A stretch of DNA of 64,000 nucleotides. Source: Actinophytocola oryzae (GTDB lineage Bacteria > Actinomycetota > Actinomycetes > Mycobacteriales > Pseudonocardiaceae). A model generated the notes under the pieces. That model worked only from the letters and a program-made list of their open reading frames with translations. It was not told the DNA's origin and did not search any database. Shown here piece by piece: positions 54,201-63,200 of the stretch; the first letter of the stretch is position 1; each line of letters opens with the position of its first letter. Where the stretch lies: NCBI RefSeq assembly GCF_004364325.1, contig NZ_SOCP01000027.1, positions 1-64,000 of the forward strand. The letters are read 5' to 3'. The translations under genes were made by a program, and so were the position numbers.

Positions 54201-57200
54201 CTTCACGTTCGGCCAGGGTGTCGAGTTCGCCCGACGGTTCTGGGCGCTCACGGACGCCGGTGACGCGGGGCTGCGGCTCGTCGTCCACGCGTCGCAGGAC
54301 GAGGCGGGGCAGCTCTACCGCCGTCTCGAGCCCGCCCCGTGGGCGTCGTGGGCGGAGGGCGGCCGCGTGCCGCCGGTGTTCGTGTTGCTCACGTCGAGCA
54401 ACGGGCAGTTCGTCGGGCTGGAGGCCGGTGCCGACCGGACGATGTCGCCGGCCGAGGCCGCCTCGTCGGTGGTCGCCTCGATCGGCTCGGGGGCCGACCG
54501 CGTGCGGCGCCCGCTGGTCGTGTTCACCCACTACGACGACGGGGACGCGGGCGGGCACGCCGCCGCCGCGCTGGCGACGGTCGAGGTGGTCGAGGAGATG
54601 GGCCGGCTGACCGGTGGCCCGTGGCCCGGGTTCCACCACGTCAGCTCGCGTCCGTTCATGCAGGACCTCCAGGACGTGAACCCGGTGACGGTGGGCACGG
54701 GGTTGACGACCTGGGGCGAGCCGTTCGTCCCGCACGGCGTCCTCTCGGTGGCCGACGTGGTCGCCACGGCGTCATGGCGGGTGGCCGCGTTCCCGGCGGA
54801 CCGGGGATCCCGCCACGAGTGGGCCGCGTTCGTCGCGGGTGGCGCCGTGGGCGTGGCGGGCGCGGCTGGGCTGACGGGCGTCGTCGACCCGGTCGTGCTC
54901 GTGGTCGAGACACACGGGGGCGGCAGGTTCGTGCGTGTCGCCCTCCCCTCGGCGCACGACACACTGGTCGAGCTGACCGGCGACCAGCTGGGACCGATGT
55001 TCCACGACGCCCCCGGCACGGCGTCCCTGCTGGACGGTGGCCATGCCGTCGTGCTCGTCACGCTCGAGGCGGACGCCCGCGTCACGGGCAACCGTGCCTC
55101 GGGTGGGATGGTCGGGTACGACGTGGCGTCCGCGCTGCGCGAGGCGGGGCGCTTCAACGACGTGTACGTGCTCGACGGCGCGGCACACCTTCAGGACGGC
55201 CGCCTGGAGTTGGACCCGAGCGCCCGGTTCGAGCTGGTGTCCGTGCTGCGCACCGGTGACGTCGAGGTGGAGCCGCTCCACAACGACGACGGGCAGCCGG
55301 TCGGCGTCTTCCTGCGTTATCCCGGTGACGGTCCCCTGCTGGCCATGGCCATGGGGTGGGCGAGGAACGTCACCGCGGCCAGCATGGCCGACTACCACCA
55401 CGACGGGGCACCGAAGCGGTTGTCAGGCATTCCGCCGTTCGTGGTGTTCAGCAGCGGCGTGGTGGTGCGCAAGGACGGCAGGCCGGTCCACGCCTCGGCC
55501 GCGGACGTCGGCCGCGTCGTCGCGCACCACCCCGTCACGCACGCGGTGCTGGATCCCGAGTCGAGGACGACCCAGTTCCTCCCCTGGGGGATCGAGCCGC
55601 CGGTCCTGTGGCTCACCACCCACAACGCCTTCCACCACGAGGCCGCCGTCACCGAGCCCTGGCGCGACACGGACCGGTTCGCGACCGAGATGCTGCGTGG
55701 CGGTCACTGGCGCAGCACGCTGACCGTGAACCCGGCGGCGAGCTGGTACCTGCGGGCCGACGGCGCCGTCGCGACGACCGGACCGGTGGCGGACGGGCTC
55801 GACCGGACCACACCACCGGTGCCCGGACCGGACGACGTGGTCGGCCACGCCCTCGCGAACGAACGGCTGGGTGTCTTCGGGCAGTTCTACCCGTCGGACC
55901 ACAACCAGCACATGGCCGACTCGAACCACGCGGTGCGGGCGACCGAGCTGACACGGCGGCTGTACAAGCAGGGCCTGTACGGGCTCGGGCCGGTTGCGAG
56001 CACCCCGGTCCTGGGCAACTGGTCGCCGACGGCATGGGTGCACATGCAGCACGGCGAGCTGCTGAGCAACGGTTTCTCCTACCGCCTGCGGTCCGGTCAC
56101 GGCGGACGGCTCGGTGACATGGTCATCGTGTCCGGCGAGGACGCCGCCCGGCTCCGGTTCGGCTCCGCCGTGTTCCAACGCGCGCACCCGGATCCGGCGA
56201 GCCAACCGGAGACGCTGCTCCTGGTGTGCTTCGTCGAGTCGGCCCCGTCCCTGGGTGGTGTGTCCCACGCGGAGCGGTTCCGCACGGGCGGCCCGACGGG
56301 GCCGGTGCGTGCCTGGGCGACGGCGACCGACAGCTCGGTCTTCAGGAGCGGCATGGCCGGCACGGTCTTCGGCGGCGTGTTCGACGACGGCACCGGGACC
56401 CCGGTACGCCGCCTGGCCGACTTCGCGGCGGAGCGGATCGACCCGGTCACGGTGACCGTCCCGCACAGCGGGTCGGCCGACGGGTGGGACGCGTTGGCGG
56501 CGGGGGTGCGGGCCACGGCCCAGCTCGCGACCCGCGCCCAGGCCTGGCGGCTGATGCTGAACCGGTCGCGCCCGGCGGGACTGCTGACGGTACGGATCCA
56601 GGGAAGCCTGTCCCACGGTGTGCGGTACGTGGCCAACCAGTTCGCCGCCGAGGTCGCCGCCGAGGCCACCGCCCTCACCGCACTGGGTCTGCCCGTCACC
56701 ACCGGCGACGTGCCGGTGCACACGGAGGTGCGGCCGTCGGTCGCCCCGGACCCGGAGGTCCGGCTCGCCGTCGACCTGCCGCCCGGCGACGTCGGCATGT
56801 CGGCGCTCCGAACCAACGACCCCCGGCAGTGGGAGGGCACGTTCGGGAGCCTCGTTCCCGCGCTGACGGTCGCCGATGTCCACGTGTCGCCGCTGGTGGA
56901 CGCGAACGGCGTCGCGGTCGGCGCGGCGTTCCTGTCGCCCGGGGAGGCCGGCATCGCCCGGTCCGCCTACGCCACGACCACCGCCACCCCGTACACGCTC
57001 GCGGCACATCACGACGAACGCGGGTTCCGGGTCCCGTTGCGGTCGGGTGGGCACCGGTTCCTCGACGCGAGCGGGTTCATGCGGCTGGCCGTGACCCTGG
57101 ACGCCGCGGCGTACGGCGACTGGCGCGTGGGCGGCCGGTTGCTGTTCGCCGCCTGCCGGGTGGGCGCGCCCGAGCACGCGGCGCTGGACGACCTCGCACG

Positions 57201-60200
57201 GAACTTCGGCTACCGGGGACGGGACGTCGAGGCGACCGCCAGCCGGGTGGAGATCGTGCCGGGGATCGGCGCGCGGGTACTGGCCGACGAAGCGCCGCCG
57301 ACACCGGGAGGTGTCGTGCTGGCCCCTCGGGAGGTTCCGGCCGGGGCGGTGCCGATGCATTTCGTGCGTGACTCGCGGGGCCGGCCGACGTTCCTGACCT
57401 TCCACTACGGCGACAGGTTTCGGAAGTTCCTCCAGCGGCTGACGTACACGGGACACGCGGCGCTGACGACCATCGTCCGGGTGACCCGGGACAGCAGCGG
57501 TAGGCAGACGGGGCGGCTGGAGGCCGCGCCGTGGGCGTCGTGGATGCGGCACGGCCGCGTCCCCCCGGTGTTCCTGCTCCTGGTGGCCGAGAACGGTCAG
57601 CTCATGCGTCCTGACGCGACTGCCGGCCAGATCTCACCGCGAGACGTGGCCACGTCGGCGGTGGGCACCATGGCGCTGTGGGGAGACGGGGTGGACGACC
57701 CCGTGCGTCGCCCGCTCGTCGTGTTCACCCAGTACCGCGGCGCGGATCCGGACGGCGCCGCCGCGCGGGTGACGGCCGAGGTGATCGAGGAGATGGGCCG
57801 GCTGACCGGCGGCCCATGGCCCGGTTTCCACCACGTCAGCGCGAACCCGGCCCTGGTGGACTCGTCCACGGTGGCCTCGACGCGCTTCCCGGCGCTGCTC
57901 GCGACGTGGGGTGAGCCGTTCGTCCCCCACGGCGCCGTGTCGATGGGCGACGTGGCGATCACCGCGTCCAGGCGCGTGGCGGCGTTCCCCGTGGATGCGG
58001 CGACCGGGCGCGAGTGGGACGCGTTCATGATGGGAGACGCGCCCGGCGTGACGGGTGCGGCCGGGTTGGCCGGGGTCGTCGACCCGATCGTGCTCGTGCT
58101 CGACGGGCGCGGCGGTGGCCGGTTCGCACGCCTGGCGCTGCCGCCGGGCACCCTGATGGAGAACCGGCTGGTGGAGCGGGACGGCGACCAGCTCGGCCGG
58201 ATGCTCATGGCCGAGGGCGGGTTCATGAACCTGCTGCGGCAGGGGCGTGCCATCGCGGTCGTCACGCCGGGGACGGACGGCCGGGCCGCCGGGACGGGCC
58301 GCGATCCCGCCGTACGCGGGATGATCGCGTTCGACCTGGCCGCCAGGCTGCGGCAGGCGGGCCACTACAACGACGTGTACGCGCTGCGCGGTGACGCACG
58401 CATCGAGAACGGCCGCCTGGAGCTGGCACAGGACGCCGCGTTCGAGCCGGTGTCGGTGCTGCGCGGCGGGGACGTCTCGTCGGAGGTGCTGACGGGCGCG
58501 TCCGGCCGCTCGGTCGCGGTGTTCCTGCGCTACCCCGGTGACGAGAACGCACTGGCGTCGGCCCGCGACTGGGCGCGGAACGTCACCGACACCCGCCTGG
58601 CCACCTACCGGCACAACGGGGTCGAGCAGGCCCCGCCGTGGGGGTTCACCCCGTTCGTGGTGTTCAGCGGCGGCACGGCGATCCGGAAGGACGGTCGGGC
58701 GGTCCCCGTGTCGGACGCGGACGTCGGCCGGGTCGTCGGCGACGATCCCGCCGTCCACGCCGCGCTCAACGCCAAATACACCTTCGTGAACGTCGGGTTG
58801 GTGGGGACCGAGCCGTCCGTGCTGTGGCTCACCGTCGACAGCGCCTCGACCCCCGAGGGCCCGGTCTCGGACCGGTTCACCGTCGAGATGATGCGGGCCG
58901 GCCACTGGCGCAGCACTCTCTCCGTGGCCGCGGCGACGAGCTGGGAGCTGGTCGCGGGCGGCATCGCGACCGTCGGTCCCCGGGACTCGACCGGGTTCGA
59001 CCGGACGGGCCCGCTGCTGCCCGATCCGGACGACGTGGTCACCGAGGCACTCGCCAACGAGCGGCTCGGCGTCTTCGGTCAGTTCCACGCCACCGATATC
59101 GGCCACTACGTGAGCCAGTCGGTGTTCGCCGCTCAGGCGAGCGAGTTCACGCGACGCTGGTACCGCGTGCTCGGCGACGTGCCTGCCGAGTCCCGGCTGG
59201 CTCTGGCGAACTGGTCGCCGAACTCCTGGACGGTCGTGAACCACGGCGACGGCGGTGGGATCGGCTACCGCCTGCGACGCGGTGTCCACGGCGGGTACGG
59301 GGACGTGGTCTACCTGTCCGGCGCGGACGCGGCCCGGCTCCAGCTGGGCTCGGACCTGTACCGGCGCGCGCACCCGGACCCGGCGGACCCACCCGAGACA
59401 CTGCTGGTGGTGTGCCGGGCCGCCCTGACGACGTCACCCGGCCAGGAGTCCCGTGCCCACCAGTTCCGAACCACGACCGGGGCACGGGCGTGGGCGGCCG
59501 AGACCCTCGTGTCGATCTCCGCGTCCGGGGAGCTGGAAGTGCCCTCCTCGGGTGTGCTCGACGACGGCACCGGGCGTGCGCTCACGCCGCTGAACGACTT
59601 CGTGGCCGAGGAGATCGAGCCGGTCGCACTGGCCCTGCCGGCCGACGACCGGACCCCATTCGAGTCGGGTGTGCGGGACATCGCGCGGCTGGCGACCCGC
59701 GCCCAGGCCTGGCGGCTGCGGCTGAACCAGTCGGCGCGGAACCCGGTCGGTCTGCTGACGGTCCGGATCAGCGGCAGCGGGCCCGGCTGGCAGGACGCCG
59801 CCGGGTACGCCGGCCGCGTGTTCACCGACGAGGTGGCCGTCGAGGGCGCCCTGCTCGCCGACCGGGCACTACCCGTCGGCCCTGCCGACCTACCGGTGGA
59901 CATGGCGACGACCGACCCGGCACAGCAGGTGCGTGCCGACGGCGCGGGGGAGGTCCGGATCGCCGTCGACATCCCGCCGGGTGATGTGGGCCTGCGGGCA
60001 CTGGAAAGCCACGACGAAGGCAGGATCCGGGCCGCTCTCGGACCCCTGGTGCCCGAGCTGCTGCCGGTGGACGTCCACGTGACCCCGCTGCTGGACAGCG
60101 CGGGCAACCCGGTCGGTGCGGCGTTCCTGCCGCCTCGGGAAGCCGCCGTGGCGGCGACCGTCGTCGCCGCGGATGCCGTCCTCCCGGGCCGCTACGTCCT

Positions 60201-63200
60201 CGCGGTGCACCACGACGTGCGCGGGTACGTGATCCCGCTGCGCTCGGGCAGGAGGCGGTTCGTCGACGCCGAGGGGTTCATGCGGTTGGCCGGCATGCTG
60301 GACGCCGCGGAGTACGGCGACTGGCGCTCCAGTGGGAGGCTGCTGATCGCCGCCTGCTGGGTCGGCGCACCGGAACACGCCGTGCTGGACCGGCTCGCCA
60401 GGGACCACGGCTACCACGGCAGTGCCGTCGAGACGTCCCACCGCCGGGTCGAGATCGCACCGGGGGTCGGCGTGCGAGCCCTCGCCGGCAACGAGTTCCC
60501 CACCCCCGGCGGGATCGTGCTGGCCCCCGGCGCCGATCCGGAGGCGGTGCGGTGGGTGCGGGACTCGCGGGGCCGCGACTCGTTCTTCGCCTTCGACCAC
60601 GGCCCCGACTTCACCCGCCACCTGGAAGGGCTCGCGGCCACGGGCGACGCCGGGATGACGACCATCACGTGGGCGACCGCGACCGCCGGCGGACAGGTGC
60701 GGGGACAACTGGTGGCCGCCCCGTGGGCGCAGTGGACCGAACACGGCCGAGTCCCCCCGATCTTCATGTTCCTGATGGTCGGGAACGGTCACCTCACCAG
60801 ACAGGAAGCCGGTGCCACCCTGCTGATGTCCCCGTTCGACGCCGCCGCGTCGATGGTGGGCAGCATGCGGCTGCGGGGTGACGGGGCAGGCGACCTCGTG
60901 CGGCGCCCGCTCGTCGTGTTCACCAGCTACGACGGCGCGGACCCGAACGGGCAGGCCGGCGCGGCGCGCGTGACAGGCGAGGTCGTCGAGCTGATGGGCA
61001 GGATGACCGGCGGTCCGTGGCCCGGCTTCCACCACGTCAGCGCGTTGTCCCCCATGCGCTTCCTCAACGAGATCGGCTTCCCGTTGGGTGGTGCGGCGAT
61101 GCTCACCTGGGGCGAGCCGTTCGTTCCCCACGGCGTCCTGTCGATGCGTGACGTGGTGACCACCGAGTCCGGCCTGATGACCGCGTTCCCGGTGACGCCG
61201 GAGGCGAGCCAGGAGTGGGGCGAGTTCGTCGTCTACGACGGTCCCGGCCTGGCGGGCGCGGCGGGGCTGGACGGGGTCGTCGACCCGATCGTGCTGGTGG
61301 TCGAGACGCACGGCGGCGGCAGGTTCGTGCGGATGGCGCTGCCTCCCGGCACCGAGGTGCGGGACCGGGTGGTCGAGGTCGGCGGCGACCAGCTCGGGCT
61401 GGCGTTCTTCACCGAACCAGGGACCGTGTCCTTGCTGGACAGTGGGAAGGCCGTCGTGATCGTCGCGGTCGAGGCGGGCGGTCGTGCCACGGGCAACCGC
61501 GCCGCCGCGGGCATGGTCGGGTTCGACGTCGCCTCCGCGCTGCGCATGATGCGGTACTACAACGACGTGTACGTGACGGACGGCGGCGCACGCATCGAGA
61601 ACGGGCGCCTGGAGCTGGGCAAGGACACCCGGTTCGTGTCCGTGTCGGTGCTGCGTTCCGGCGACGTCCGCGTCGAGACGCTGACGAACGCCGACGGCCG
61701 CCCGGTCGCCGCGTTCCTCCGGTATCCGGGGGACGAGACCGTGCTCGCGGAGGCGAGGGCGTGGGCGCGGCAGGTCACCGACACCAGCATGGCCACCTAC
61801 CACCACAACGGGGTCGAGCAGCGGGGGCAGTGGCACGTCCGCCCGTTCGTCGTGTTCGGTGGCGGCACGGTGACGCGCAAGGACGGCCAGCCGGTCGCCG
61901 CGTCCGGCGCGGACCTCGGCCGGGTCATCGCGCAGGAACACGTCACGTTCGCCGCGCTGAACACCGCCGCGTACACCATCGGCGACCCCGCCTGGGGTAC
62001 CGAACCAGCGGTGCTGTGGCTCACCGTGCCCGCCGCTGGACCCGCGCCGGACCCGGGTTCGATCACGACCGAGATGATGCGGGGCGGCTACTGGCGCGGC
62101 ACGCTGACCGTGTCGGCGACGGCCACCTGGCACCTGACCGGCAGCGGGGGCGTCGCGACGACCGGCCCGGGGGGAACGGCCGGGTTGTCCCGGACCGGCC
62201 CACCCCGGCCAGGACCGGACGACGTGGTCACCTACTCGCTGGCCAACGAACGGCTCGGCACCTTCGGTGAGTTCCACCCCAGTGAGCTGTTCGGGCAGTT
62301 GGCGGTCTCGAACTACGCGGCGAACGCGACAGAGATCGGCCAGCGCGTGTACCTGATGGGCTTCGGAACCCCACCGCAGGGAACCTTCGCCGACTACTTC
62401 GCTCTCGGGAACTGGTCGCCACGGGTCTGGACGCAGCTGCAGCACGGCGACCCGGACGGCAACGGTTTCAGGTACAACCTGCGGGCCGGCAACACCGGGC
62501 GGATCGGGGACCTCGCCGTGGTTTCCGGCGCGGACGCGGTTCGTCTGCGGTCCGCTTCCGCCGTCTTCCAGGCAGCTCACCCGGATCCGGCGAACCCACC
62601 GGAGACCCTGCTGTTGGTGTGCAGGGCCGACACGACACCGTCGCAGGGCGGCACGTCCCATGCCCACCGCTTCCGCGCGGGCGGACCGGCGGGACCCGTA
62701 CGTGCCTGGGCGAGCACCACCAACAACATGACGATGCCGGACGGTCTGGTCGGTACCGTCCCAGGAGGTGTGTTCGACGACGGCACCGGGCTTCGGCAGG
62801 TGCCACTGTCCGAACTCGCGACCGAGCACATCGCTCCGGTCAGGCTCCCCGGCCCCGGTGCCGCGTCGCACGCCGCGTGGGCCCGGTTCGAGTCGAGTGT
62901 GCGGGAGACCGCACGGCTGGCGACCCGCGCCCAGGCCTGGCGCCTCCGCCTCAACCGGTCGACCCGGTCACAGAACCCCGTCGGCCTGGTGACGGTACAG
63001 CTCCGGGGAAGCGGCTCCGGCTGGGCGGACGGCGCACAACGCGCGACCCGGATGTTCACCGACGAAGTGGCCACCGAGTCGGCTCACCTGACCGCTCGGG
63101 GACTACCCGTCACACCCGCCGACGTGACGATCCACACCGCCGCACCTCCTGGCGTGCCGCACGGCCGTGGCGAGATCGCCATCGAGGTCGACCTACCCCC